Positions 18,450 through 26,785 of a stretch of DNA of 64,000 bases are shown piece by piece. The position numbers and the translations under genes are program-made. This stretch comes from Halomarina litorea (GTDB lineage Archaea > Halobacteriota > Halobacteria > Halobacteriales > Haloarculaceae), in contig NZ_CP100450.1 of NCBI RefSeq assembly GCF_024227715.1, positions 1 through 64,000 on the forward strand, read 5' to 3'. Position 1 is the first letter of the stretch. The number at the start of each line of letters is the position of its first letter. The notes under the pieces are model-generated. The model was not told the DNA's origin and searched no databases. It saw nothing but the letters and a program-made list of their open reading frames with translations.

Positions 18450-19691
18450 ATGAGACGAACGAATACCTTCGATATCGTTCCCCGGTCCGAGACGACAGAA
18501 GAGATTCTCGTACGGGTGCTAGACGCCTCGGCAAGCCTCTGGAACACACTCACCTACGACCGCCGACAGCAGTTCTTCGAAGGAGAGAGTGTCTGGGAGT
18601 GCGATGGCTACTACGACGAGTATGTCGACGTACTCGGCGGTGCGACGACCCAGCAGATTGCCCGCGTGAACGATACCGCGTGGCGGTCCTTCTTCGAGCT
18701 TCTCGACGAGCCAGAATACGATCCGAGTCCCCCCGGCTACTGGGGAAATCGAGACGATGGCCGAGAGCTGCGAACCTACATTCGAAACGACGCATACACG
18801 CTCCAGTGGAACGAGCGCTCACGACTGGAGATACCCATCGGAATGGACCTCAAAGACGAGTACGGGTTCGGGATGTACGAGCGGCTTCGGCTACCGGTTC
18901 GGGGCGATCCAAAGTGGTGTGGAGACGCTGGCCGCCTCGAAATCTCGTACGACTCGGTCGAAGAGACGTACCGTGTGCATCAATCCGTAACCATCGACGA
19001 CGTCGAAGAGAGCAGATCAGATGGCTCCGAGTCCGCTGCACTCGATCTCGGTGCGAATGTGCTCGTCGCCTGTACGACAACGACCGGGGAGCAGTATCTC
19101 TACAGTGGACAAACCCCGTTCGATCGGTTCCGAGAGACGACTAACGCTATCGCCAACGCCCAAGCGAAACTCCCCGACGGACAACACTCCAGTCAGCGAA
19201 TCAAGCGTCTCTATCGCAAGCGCTCTCGACGGCGCGATCATGCGGTGAACGCGCTCCTCCGTGACGTAGTTGAACGGTTAGACGAAGCTGGTGTTACAAC
19301 GCTCTACCACGGCGATCTCACCGGAGTGCTCGGTGAGTACTGGTCGGTGGAGGCGAATCTCAAAGCACGGACCTTCTGGGCGCATCGGCAGTGTATTGAT
19401 AGACTCGGATCAGTCTGTGAAGAGTATGGAATCGACGTAGAAGCAATCTCGGAGGCGTGGACGTCCCAGACCTGTCCAGAATGTGGCGAACGGGACCGAA
19501 CACGCCGGCATCGAGAGACGCTCACCTGTCCGTGTGGTTTCGACGGCCACGCCGACCTCGTTGCTTCGAGAACATTACTCGAACGAGCAACGAACACAAC
19601 AGTCAGGCCGACGGCACGGCCCGTGCGGTTCCAGTGGGACGATCACCAGTGGTTTCCCGTTGAGGGTGCCGCAGTGTCGCCCAACGAATAG
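18450..19691 (+). CDS. TnpB-family RNA-guided nuclease-like protein, RuvC-II glutamate not found
   Basis: A 413-residue IS1341-type TnpB-like protein of the haloarchaeal lineage. RuvC-I is ALDLGAN with Asp199, the zinc finger has CPEC (342-345) and CPCG, and RuvC-III is GHADLVAS with Asp369. The RuvC-II strand, normally VVxEDL, reads LYHGDLTG, with Gly288 where the catalytic Glu is expected. That would make it nuclease-poor or dead unless another acid substitutes. No TnpA lies nearby. A family hairpin precedes the gene, so it seems integrated in the backbone's expression scheme. Domesticated TnpB-derived repressors are a known precedent; whether this is one is unproven. Confidence 0.8.
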   Translation: MRRTNTFDIVPRSETTEEILVRVLDASASLWNTLTYDRRQQFFEGESVWECDGYYDEYVDVLGGATTQQIARVNDTAWRSFFELLDEPEYDPSPPGYWGNRDDGRELRTYIRNDAYTLQWNERSRLEIPIGMDLKDEYGFGMYERLRLPVRGDPKWCGDAGRLEISYDSVEETYRVHQSVTIDDVEESRSDGSESAALDLGANVLVACTTTTGEQYLYSGQTPFDRFRETTNAIANAQAKLPDGQHSSQRIKRLYRKRSRRRDHAVNALLRDVVERLDEAGVTTLYHGDLTGVLGEYWSVEANLKARTFWAHRQCIDRLGSVCEEYGIDVEAISEAWTSQTCPECGERDRTRRHRETLTCPCGFDGHADLVASRTLLERATNTTVRPTARPVRFQWDDHQWFPVEGAAVSPNE

Positions 19692-19874
19692 CGCACAGAC
19701 CCGCGAGGTGCCGCCGTAGCGTCCTTGACGCTAGCGAGCGGACGCTTCCATTGTGTGGAGTGGATGTCGACCCGCTGGACGCTTGCATTACTCGGACGTA
19801 CTCCAAGTACAGCTCTATCTCCAGAATAAGGCTACTGACTAGAGAAGGCTGTATCACGCGGACACAATGGACTT
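19692..19874 (+). other. 3' flank of tnpB with hairpin, possible guide-RNA region
   Basis: TnpB guide RNAs usually lie at or beyond the 3' end of the gene. This 183-base stretch has a perfect hairpin, TAGCGTC (19717-19723) with GACGCTA (19727-19733), and no gene. It is a candidate guide-RNA scaffold or element end; no element boundary could be fixed. Confidence 0.3.
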
Positions 19875-19901
19875 ATGACAGTACGAGATGGACAAGAGAG
19901 C

Positions 19902-20465
19902 ATGTCTCTGTTGCCCTCCACTGACGACGTGACTGCCGAGCAAGAGGGCGACATACGAGTTCTCGGTGTGGATGAAGATGAGACAGCAAACGTGTTTGAG
20001 GCCCTTTCGTCGGAAACGGCGCGGCGTATCCTGACTGCAATTTACGACGATCCGGCACCTCCATCTGAACTTGCTACCCGACTCGATCTGTCCCTGCAGA
20101 ACGTCTCCTACCACCTCGACAATCTCGAAGAGGCAGGCGTGGTCCGTGTGGCTGATACCCGGTACTCAGAGAAGGGCAAAGAGATGAACGTGTATGCACC
20201 CGCAGACGACCCCGTCGTCGTCTTCGTCGGCACCACGGAACGTAAAACGGGACTCCTCGACCTACTGAAGCGGCTCGTCGGCGCGACGGGGCTTCTGTTC
20301 CTCGTCTCTGCTTTCCTGTTTGTCTTTCAGGCATTTGGACAGCCAGGTGGTGCAGGTGATACGCCGACGATTCTGGAACTCCTCTCCTTCCCGGGACTGG
20401 AGTTCCTCCTCGGGGGACTGTTCGTCCTTGGACTGGTCGTCCTGTGGTGGGCCCGGAACAGGTAG
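19902..20465 (+). CDS. membrane-bound ArsR-like winged-helix regulator (copy 1)
   Basis: A 187-residue protein that starts at MSLLPSTDDV by comparison with its paralogue at 21161; a further ATG exists at 19875. An ArsR-like winged helix (EALSSETARRILTAI, then PSELATRLDLSLQNVSYHL) fills residues 30-95, and two hydrophobic segments end the protein. It is a transmembrane transcription regulator. The following gene encodes a membrane protein, and the pair recurs at 21161-22226, so regulator and partner probably act together in sensing an envelope signal. Confidence 0.75.
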   Translation: MSLLPSTDDVTAEQEGDIRVLGVDEDETANVFEALSSETARRILTAIYDDPAPPSELATRLDLSLQNVSYHLDNLEEAGVVRVADTRYSEKGKEMNVYAPADDPVVVFVGTTERKTGLLDLLKRLVGATGLLFLVSAFLFVFQAFGQPGGAGDTPTILELLSFPGLEFLLGGLFVLGLVVLWWARNR

Positions 20466-20543
20466 ATGGTCGACATCCTCATCTGTCAAAATTAATTTTG
20501 GCCCAAACATCGTACTAAGGGCCCTGGTGGTCAACTGACGTGT

Positions 20544-20963
20544 ATGTCACGTACCTCAACGCAATCGATCGTAACAAGAACCTCGATTATCGGCGGCTTG
20601 GTTGGTGGACTGGTCCACGCAGGTGTGGCTGTTTTGCTCTGGAATCGTTGGTTCGATAATCTGTGGGAACTGCTCATGACCAAACCACTCAATGGAGCGT
20701 ATATCCTCCTTGGAATGTTTCTCCTTGGATTCGTTCCAGTCCTGTTTTACGTTGGTGAGAAGGTCATCTCACCTGCCATCATCGTCGCTGCATTCCTGCT
20801 CCTTTCAGGATTCGGCTCGTGGCTAGCGGGCCCTGTTCGTCCACCATCTGCTGTGCCGACACCATTTGCTCTGTATATCCTCCTCTGGGTGGGCGTCGTC
20901 GCTCTTGCGGGTGTCACAGGGAGGCTGGAATATCGCCGTAAGCAACGAGCCGCAAGCGCGTGA
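20544..20963 (+). CDS. four-helix membrane protein paired with the regulator
   Basis: A 139-residue protein with four hydrophobic segments: IIGGLVGGLVHAGVAVLLW, GAYILLGMFLLGFVPVLFYV, an ALA-rich helix around IIVAAFLLLSGFG, and ILLWVGVVALAGV. The C-terminus is short and basic. Unrecognised. It follows the membrane regulator by 78 bases on the same strand. Its counterpart after copy 2 (21807) has a similar size and topology but little visible sequence identity. Confidence 0.65.
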   Translation: MSRTSTQSIVTRTSIIGGLVGGLVHAGVAVLLWNRWFDNLWELLMTKPLNGAYILLGMFLLGFVPVLFYVGEKVISPAIIVAAFLLLSGFGSWLAGPVRPPSAVPTPFALYILLWVGVVALAGVTGRLEYRRKQRAASA

Positions 20964-21160
20964 TACTGGCCACTTCGGGAACGACACGCCGTCCTGTCCG
21001 ATAGGGCTCCCCAGCGCAGGAAATGAAATCTCTACGTAGCGGCTGTTTTACGAGCGATAGCATCTGACCGACAGGATTTCAACAAAGCCAGCCGAATCGG
21101 TAGGTACTGCTGACCGACATCCCAATTGAGTTTCAGTAGCACATCGGACTAAACTGAAAT

Positions 21161-21763
21161 ATGTCTCTTCTACCATACTCTGACACAGACGTTGACGCTC
21201 GCCAGAAAGGAGAGATTCAGGTCCTTGGGATGGACGATGAGGAAACGAACGAGGTCTTGAGCGCGATCTCGTCCACGACTGCCCGTAAAATCCTCACTGA
21301 GGTGTACACCGAACCAGCGACACCCTCAGAGATCGCAGATCGGACTGGCGGTTCGGTGCAGAACGTCTCGTATCATCTCACGAAGCTCGAAGACGCAGGA
21401 GCGATCGAAGTCGCTGATACTAGATATTCGGAGAAGGGTCAAGAGATGCGGATCTATGGACCTTCAGACGAGCCGATTGTCCTGTTTGTCGGAACCGAGG
21501 AACGTCAAGCTGGACTCCTGTCACGGCTGAAGCAACTCGTCTCCGCTGTTGGAGTTGTGATTGCGACAAGCTTCGCCATCGGCATCGTCGTTGATGATTC
21601 AATGCTATTCGGAATCCAGATGAACGCATCGGCTGGACAAGTAACCGGCTTCCCGCTGGCGATTGGTTTCCTTATCGGCGGCCTGTTCAGTCTTCTTCTG
21701 GTGGGTCTATGGATCGGGTGGAACTGGTACTCGAACAGAGAGAACGCTCAAAATTCGATATGA
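21161..21763 (+). CDS. membrane-bound ArsR-like winged-helix regulator (copy 2)
   Basis: A 200-residue paralogue of the 19902 protein. The shared sequence runs from MSLLPYSDTD through the winged helix (ISSTTARKILTEV, GGSVQNVSYHLTKLEDAG) and the ADTRYSEKG segment to two C-terminal hydrophobic helices. The start fits a homologous ATG in both copies. The pair structure (regulator plus membrane protein) shows that a two-gene unit was duplicated in tandem and then diverged. Confidence 0.75.
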   Translation: MSLLPYSDTDVDARQKGEIQVLGMDDEETNEVLSAISSTTARKILTEVYTEPATPSEIADRTGGSVQNVSYHLTKLEDAGAIEVADTRYSEKGQEMRIYGPSDEPIVLFVGTEERQAGLLSRLKQLVSAVGVVIATSFAIGIVVDDSMLFGIQMNASAGQVTGFPLAIGFLIGGLFSLLLVGLWIGWNWYSNRENAQNSI

Positions 21764-21806
21764 GCGTACTCAATCGTTATTTCGTTCCCAGCCCTCGTCA
21801 CGTAAC

Positions 21807-22226
21807 ATGCCCTCCACTGCCAACAGATTGCTTTTTGGATCCCGACCTAACCATTCGAAAGCCGGGGTCGGAATTTCGATCGGCCTCTTCGTCTTGTTCT
21901 TCGTCAGTTCCAGCGTGCTGAACCTCCAACCATACCTCACACAGATTCCGTTTGAGATTCTCATTGGAGGTGTCTCGCTCGTCATCTGTTCGGGGATTGC
22001 GTGGTTCGCATACCAGAACGATGGGCTCGTAATCGCGTGGCTCATCGCATTCAGTATCCCCTTCGCAGTATATCTCGAAGGATTTCTTGAATCGGGAACG
22101 AGCGACCGTGTTGCCGATGCTGTGCTATCGGCGGGCGTGATCGGTCTAGTCTATGCCGTAATAGTCGGAACTCTGGGATTTGCTGGCGGCGTTGCTGTTC
22201 GGCGAATTGTAAAACCCAGCGGGTGA
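21807..22226 (+). CDS. four-helix membrane protein paired with the second regulator
   Basis: A 139-residue protein from the ATG at 21807 (the longer frame overlaps the regulator gene and has no hydrophobic start). Hydrophobic segments lie near residues 20-40, 47-67, 72-92 and 108-130. It ends in a short basic tail. Unrecognised; same length and topology as the 20544 protein, which supports their descent from one duplicated pair. Confidence 0.6.
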   Translation: MPSTANRLLFGSRPNHSKAGVGISIGLFVLFFVSSSVLNLQPYLTQIPFEILIGGVSLVICSGIAWFAYQNDGLVIAWLIAFSIPFAVYLEGFLESGTSDRVADAVLSAGVIGLVYAVIVGTLGFAGGVAVRRIVKPSG

Positions 22227-22299
22227 AATCGGCCTGTGTGCAGATCTCACTCTCTGTATCTATCAATAGTCGATTTTGGATTGCTAAGAATGAATTATT

Positions 22300-23592
22300 T
22301 CACTCGCTGGCACCAATCGCGTAGATCCGTCCATCAGCGATTCCGACGTAGCACATTCCGTGTGCCAGTGTGACTTCAGTATCCATGATGTAGCCCGCCA
22401 TCCCGATGTCGGGGACTGTGATCTCGAGGTTCCACGCTTGGCTGTCACTCGTCTCGTAGGCAACGACGGAGTCGTTCCGCGGCACGACCACGCCACCGTC
22501 ACCGGCGGCAGGGGGTTGGTTGTCCCCACTCTCGGCCGACCGCCAGCGAATCGCCCCGTCCGAGATATCGATTGCAACGAGCCCTCCGTGATACGTATTC
22601 ACGTACGCAGTATCTCCTGTGACCGCTGGTGAGGGTATCGCGTTCCCGTAGTCCTCGTCGACGACGGTTGTCCGCCACAGTACGGTTCCATCAGCGGTAT
22701 CGGCGGCGACGAGTTCCTCGGCAATGCCCGGGACGTACAGACGGCCCTCGGCGACCGTCGGTGTGCCCTGAATATCCGGACAACACTCGTCAGGTGTGGC
22801 GATCTGTTTGCTCCACTGTCTCTCACTGGTCGTCGCATCAAGTGCTGCAATACGTCCGTCAGTTAATCCGACGTAGACGCCGTCGTGGTCCGCACAGATC
22901 GCTGTGTAGCACTCCCCGTCGATAGGTGTGCGCCACTGTTGGGTGCCATCCAGCGTGTAGGCGTACACCGCGTTGTCCTCGTCTCGCGTCGCCAAGTAAC
23001 AGGTTCTGTCCACGACTGCTGGCGAGCCAGTCACGTCCGGAATCGTCTCCGTCCACTGGATCGACCCGTCGTCGCGGGCGAGGGCAGTCAAGGCCGCCTG
23101 CTCGTAGTCCGGACCACGCGTGACGGCCAGGAGTGTGTCGTCCGCGAGTGCGAGTCCGACTGCACGGCCCGTTTCAAGTTGCACATCTAGTTGCTGCTCG
23201 CCGGATTCAGCATCGAACCCTGCAAGGTAGACGACCGAATGCTCAGCGTCATCCGGTGACTCGACATAGGCGAGGTAGACACGCTCCGGGCCGACGACCG
23301 GGGCCGTTGCGCCATGTGGGTCGTTCCCCGGCCGCCGAAGCCAAGCGACGTCGACGTCGCCGTGTGGGACTGTGGAGGCCGCGTGGCCGGTTCGGCCGCC
23401 ATCGTGTCCTTCCATCAGCCAGCGACCAGACGTCGTGTAGCTCGCGGTGTACGCGTCGTTCGTGAACGGCTTCGGCACCGACTCCCCACCTGAGAGGCCG
23501 GGGACGTTCGGGGCGGTACATCCGGTTAAACTCAGTAGACTCCCGGCAGCTACAGTCTGGTGGAGGAGCTGGCGACGCGTCAGCGGGACCAT
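22300..23592 (-). CDS. PQQ-type beta-propeller lipoprotein
   Basis: A 430-residue secreted protein. A Tat-type signal (TRRQLLHQT) leads to a lipobox ending SLLSLTGC, so it is probably lipid-anchored outside the membrane; the start at 23592 (MVPLTRRQ) is chosen to give a normal signal length. The body holds repeated PQQ-enzyme-like blades (YLATRDEDNAVYAY, VYVGLTDGRIAALDAT, LYVPGIAEELVAADTADG, AYVNTYHGGLVAIDISDG) of about 40 residues. The catalytic residues of dehydrogenases were not identified, so it may be a binding or scaffold protein, as BamB-like proteins are. Confidence 0.85.
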   Translation of the reverse strand: MVPLTRRQLLHQTVAAGSLLSLTGCTAPNVPGLSGGESVPKPFTNDAYTASYTTSGRWLMEGHDGGRTGHAASTVPHGDVDVAWLRRPGNDPHGATAPVVGPERVYLAYVESPDDAEHSVVYLAGFDAESGEQQLDVQLETGRAVGLALADDTLLAVTRGPDYEQAALTALARDDGSIQWTETIPDVTGSPAVVDRTCYLATRDEDNAVYAYTLDGTQQWRTPIDGECYTAICADHDGVYVGLTDGRIAALDATTSERQWSKQIATPDECCPDIQGTPTVAEGRLYVPGIAEELVAADTADGTVLWRTTVVDEDYGNAIPSPAVTGDTAYVNTYHGGLVAIDISDGAIRWRSAESGDNQPPAAGDGGVVVPRNDSVVAYETSDSQAWNLEITVPDIGMAGYIMDTEVTLAHGMCYVGIADGRIYAIGASE

Positions 23593-23666
23593 ATGATCAG
23601 TGGTCAACGCTGTGTCAAACGTCTTCCGGAGAGACAAACAGCTGCTAGCGTTTGGTGCGGTCACCT

Positions 23667-23947
23667 CGAAAGCCCCCGAACGCTCGACGGCCGCGTCTCG
23701 CTGCGCGCCTCGTTCCTGCGGTGCTTGCGTCGTCGGGGCACGTCGAGCGTCCGTCCCCTTTCAGTCCCACCCGGGGTCTGTTGCGGAGTCAGCGCGCCCC
23801 ACGGTTGGGCGGTGTGGTACTCTACGGCCCGCACCGCTCGCTGCTGCCGCCCTCCGCGTCGCTCGCGACCGACCATTCCGGGCGGGCTTCCGCTCCAGTA
23901 GGTGCGGTTCCTGCCGGGCTAAAGTGTATGTGCCCTCGACGCCAGCG
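23667..23947 (+). repeat. GC-rich non-coding repeat, copy B
   Basis: Second copy of the compound repeat described at 17581. Block 1 (about 23668-23762) starts GAAAG and ends CTTTC, with arms CGCTCGACG and CGTCGAGCG that pair over 12 of 13 positions. Block 2 (about 23821-23884) and block 3 (about 23916-23947) are nearly identical to copy A. It lies between the propeller gene and the OB-fold gene and has no credible frame. Confidence 0.6.
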
Positions 23948-24085
23948 CTTCACCCGTTCGGGTCCTTCGGACCTCGGCACAGCCGACCGCGACGGACGTG
24001 GTTGCGTCGCGGCGAACGGGGAATGCGCTGGGCGCTCGCTCCGGGCGGGTCGGCGCGCGGTGCTGGTTGGGGCCACCTCATGCAG

Positions 24086-24141
24086 GCGCGCTCTCGCTCG
24101 CGCCCGGTAGGGCGCTCGCGAAGGCGCGAGCGAGAGCGCGC
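24086..24141. repeat. perfect 19-bp inverted repeat
   Basis: GCGCGCTCTCGCTCGCGCC (24086-24104) and its exact reverse complement (24123-24141) flank an 18-base spacer. Such a long perfect palindrome would extrude as a cruciform or form a very stable RNA hairpin. It is downstream of repeat copy B and has no equivalent after copy A. Confidence 0.75.
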
Positions 24142-24172
24142 AGATGGTTCTGTTGGTCGGTGTCGTCGGAAA

Positions 24173-24196
24173 ACCGCGATGTAATGGCATCGCGGT
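24173..24196 (+). repeat. hairpin before the OB-fold gene, possible family member
   Basis: ACCGCGATG (24173-24181) pairs with CATCGCGGT (24188-24196); loop TAATGG. The loop resembles that of copy 3 (AATGGG), but there is no T run, so membership of the family is uncertain. Confidence 0.45.
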
Positions 24197-24244
24197 GTCG
24201 GCACGTGAGCGCCTTCGTCGGAAATCACCTTGTGAGTGATTCCA

Positions 24245-25141
24245 ATGTCAAGTAAGAACGTTACCACTGATGTAGTTTCGGTCGATGAACAGGCATTCGA
24301 AAAGGCGGACGAAGCAGCGGTCGACGAAGACGGCTTCGAGGTCGTCGATGAGACGCCGGAGTTCCAGGCAACGGTGCAGATGGAGGTGCAGGCAAAGGTC
24401 GATGCGAACCACCCGGACGGAATGGTCGACACCAGTGACGAGCGGATCTATGGGGCGACCCTCGAACAGGAAGAGCGCATTCAAGGGCGGGAAGCAGAGC
24501 TGGAGCGTATCAGTGCCCAGGCAGAGCTGGGGACGCAAGACGGTCGGGAGAAGCGGACGCGAGACATCGCAGCGAAGCGGAGTGCTGATCGGCGTGCAGC
24601 GTTCCAGAAGCGGGCGGCGAGCGTGAGCCCGATGGCTGACCCGGAACGAGGCGATCCCCGTGCAGAACTCACGCAGGAGCAGTTAGCGGCGGTGAACAAG
24701 CAGTCGATGCGGCTGGCGGAGAAGCTGGATGGCTGGTCGCGAGCAGCGATTGGTCGGCGGCTGGGTGAAGCCGTGGTCGGTGGAAAAGACCTGATGAGCG
24801 CGGTCGTCGGGGTGTTCGAGGAGTTACAGACGGCGCCGGGACAGGTGGTCCCCATCGGGAAGCTCGAGGACGTCGATCGCAAAGAGGTGAGCATCGAAGG
24901 TACTGTGACGGTACTTTGGGAGCCGTCGAGTGCAGCCATTTCCCAAGTAGGCCTCATCGAGGACGACAGTGGGAAAACGAAGTTCACGAGCTGGAAAGCG
25001 TCGGATGCCCCCTGGATCGAAGAGGGTGAGCGCGTTCGGATTCACGGGGCAGCGAAGAACTGGTACAACGGGCGTGTCTCAGTAGCCGTCACTGGATGGT
25101 CGACCCTGCATTTCCCTGAGCGCGGCCGCTGGTGGGAATAG
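24245..25141 (+). CDS. plasmid OB-fold (RPA-like) single-strand DNA-binding protein
   Basis: A 298-residue protein from the ATG at 24245. The N-terminal two-thirds is acidic and helical (coiled-coil-like around residues 70-130). A helical domain follows (about 145-190), and the C-terminal 90 residues form an OB fold: VSIEGTVTVLWEP, GLIEDDSGKTKFTSW, GERVRIHGAAKNWYNGR. The DSG-K-F-W pattern is typical of archaeal RPA-like OB folds. Probable role: binding single-stranded DNA in replication or conjugation of the element. It is a one-gene unit between two structured non-coding stretches. Confidence 0.75.
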   Translation: MSSKNVTTDVVSVDEQAFEKADEAAVDEDGFEVVDETPEFQATVQMEVQAKVDANHPDGMVDTSDERIYGATLEQEERIQGREAELERISAQAELGTQDGREKRTRDIAAKRSADRRAAFQKRAASVSPMADPERGDPRAELTQEQLAAVNKQSMRLAEKLDGWSRAAIGRRLGEAVVGGKDLMSAVVGVFEELQTAPGQVVPIGKLEDVDRKEVSIEGTVTVLWEPSSAAISQVGLIEDDSGKTKFTSWKASDAPWIEEGERVRIHGAAKNWYNGRVSVAVTGWSTLHFPERGRWWE

Positions 25142-25356
25142 CCGGAGCAACGCACCCCTTTTTTGCTGGTGTGAAGCGGTCACCGCCACCTCCCACCACC
25201 TCCACGGTCCGGGCTGCTCACGGCGCTGGGAGCGCCGTTTCGCTGCCGGGCTTTCGCCACAGAGTGAATCCCTTGCTTGCTGTCCTACTGGAGGTTTGTT
25301 TGCCCCAGAGTGGCTGAGGGGCGTCCCGAAGAACGCATCGTCCCCTCGTGAACATC

Positions 25357-26283
25357 ATGGCTACCAGAGAGATCTACGAAACTAGCTTCGACGAAGACGT
25401 CCAGACAGAGCCAAGCGCCAACCAGTGTCCCGAGTGTGACGGCTGGGTCACTACAAACTCGGTCGAAACGGTCTGTGAGGACTGTGGACTCGTGATCGAC
25501 GAGAATCGAATCGACCACGGGCCTGAATGGAGAACCCACGACCAACACGAGCGAAAACGAACGGGGGCTCCACTCACAGCAGCACGTCACGACCGGGGAC
25601 TGTCAACGGAGATCGGTCGCAAAACCGATGCGAACGGCAACGAGCTCTCCGGTCAGAAGCGACGTCGAGTGGCTCGAATGCGCCGCGAACAGTCTCGCGG
25701 GCGATTCCAGTCGAAGGCCGAGCGAAACCTCGCACACGGCCTGGGTGAAGTTCGGCGAATCGCGAGCGTTCTCGAGTTCGCAGAATCGGTTCGTGACCAG
25801 GCGTGTCAGCTGTTCCGAAGCGCTCAGAACGAAGACCTGCTTCGAGGCCGATCAATCGAGGCGATAGCGGCAGCAAGCGTCTACGGGGCCTGTCGCTGTA
25901 ACGGCCACTCGCGGCTACTCGACGACGTCGCCGACTCGGCACGCGTCGAACAATCGAGAGTCGCGAATGCGTACAAGACGTTGAATACAGAACTCGGACT
26001 ACCGACCCAGCCTGTTCGACCGAGCGATTTCATTCCCCGCCTCGCGTCAGAACTGGATGTTCCAGCGGACATCCGACAGCGAGCTCGGAGATTGGCTGAA
26101 CAGTCGGAATCGACAGGAGCCGCGTCGGGCGTCAAACCGTCGGCATTCGCAGCCGCCTGTCTGTACAAGGCGGGTCAGGAAAAGGGACGATGGCTGACGC
26201 AGACGGAAGTCGCGGAGGTGGCGAGCGTTACTGCAACGACCATCCGGTCGCATCGCGACACGCTGAGCGAATTGGCGGTTTAG
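25357..26283 (+). CDS. tfb: transcription initiation factor TFB (plasmid copy)
   Basis: A complete 308-residue TFB from the ATG at 25357. The N-terminal zinc ribbon has CPECDG and CEDCGLV (about residues 24-44), the B-finger region includes GPEWR, and two cyclin repeats follow (about 110-200 and 210-305) with the IEAIAAASVYGACR and PSAFAAACLYKAG motifs. It recruits RNA polymerase to TBP/TATA promoters. Extra TFBs are common in haloarchaea and give promoter-specific programmes. Its 3' end overlaps that of a minus-strand gene by 4 bases. Confidence 0.92.
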   Translation: MATREIYETSFDEDVQTEPSANQCPECDGWVTTNSVETVCEDCGLVIDENRIDHGPEWRTHDQHERKRTGAPLTAARHDRGLSTEIGRKTDANGNELSGQKRRRVARMRREQSRGRFQSKAERNLAHGLGEVRRIASVLEFAESVRDQACQLFRSAQNEDLLRGRSIEAIAAASVYGACRCNGHSRLLDDVADSARVEQSRVANAYKTLNTELGLPTQPVRPSDFIPRLASELDVPADIRQRARRLAEQSESTGAASGVKPSAFAAACLYKAGQEKGRWLTQTEVAEVASVTATTIRSHRDTLSELAV

Positions 26284-26768
26284 ACTGGCCAAGTAGGAAG
26301 CGAAGGCGTCCCACTCTCCCAGCGAATTGTCTCTACCGCCGCCGGGAACTGCTGCAGTCGGTCATCGAGGACGGCGAGTGGATGCGCATCGAGAAACGTC
26401 ACACCATGCCGATCGATGGGCGTGTCTTCGTAATTGAGCTGGATGTGGCAGGGTCCAAGATCTGGATGGTCGGCGTCCTGGTGGAAGCCGAGCATCAGAT
26501 TCCGCTCCGGTTCGACCCAGTTGATGCGGTAGTATTCGTGGCCGACACCGGCAGGGTACCAGAATCGAATCTCCAGTCGTGCGGCCGCCGCGTCGTAGGA
26601 GTCACTCAGGAACGTCGTCGGGTCAACATCCGCGATGACGTACCGGGGTCGTCGTCGAGACGGGCGATAGCGCACGTCCTCACACCCAGCCTGCCTCGTC
26701 AATCGGTCGTGAACGTCGCGGAGGAGGGTGCGCTGTGTATAGCGGTCGCGGCCGGCGAGAAAGATCAT
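26280..26768 (-). CDS. TumE-like toxin candidate
   Basis: A 162-residue protein. The segment RLEIRFWYPAGV to HIQLNYED, with the FHQDADHPDLGPCH region and HPLAVLDDRL, resembles the TumE (formerly DUF6516) toxins, a one-sheet fold with conserved His and Asp residues. It lies 17 bases after a winged-helix gene on the same strand, and that gene order fits a type IV-like toxin-antitoxin pair. The match was seen by eye and is distant; another non-enzymatic protein is possible. Confidence 0.5.
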   Translation of the reverse strand: MIFLAGRDRYTQRTLLRDVHDRLTRQAGCEDVRYRPSRRRPRYVIADVDPTTFLSDSYDAAAARLEIRFWYPAGVGHEYYRINWVEPERNLMLGFHQDADHPDLGPCHIQLNYEDTPIDRHGVTFLDAHPLAVLDDRLQQFPAAVETIRWESGTPSLPTWPV

Positions 26769-26785
26769 GCTGTGTGAGGAGAGGA

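Noticed and set aside
25150-25190. A T run followed by GGTG..CACC before the first TFB gene, as another hairpin-family copy
   Set aside because: The stem is only 4 bp and the loop (TGAAGCGGT) is far from the family core, so it was not counted.
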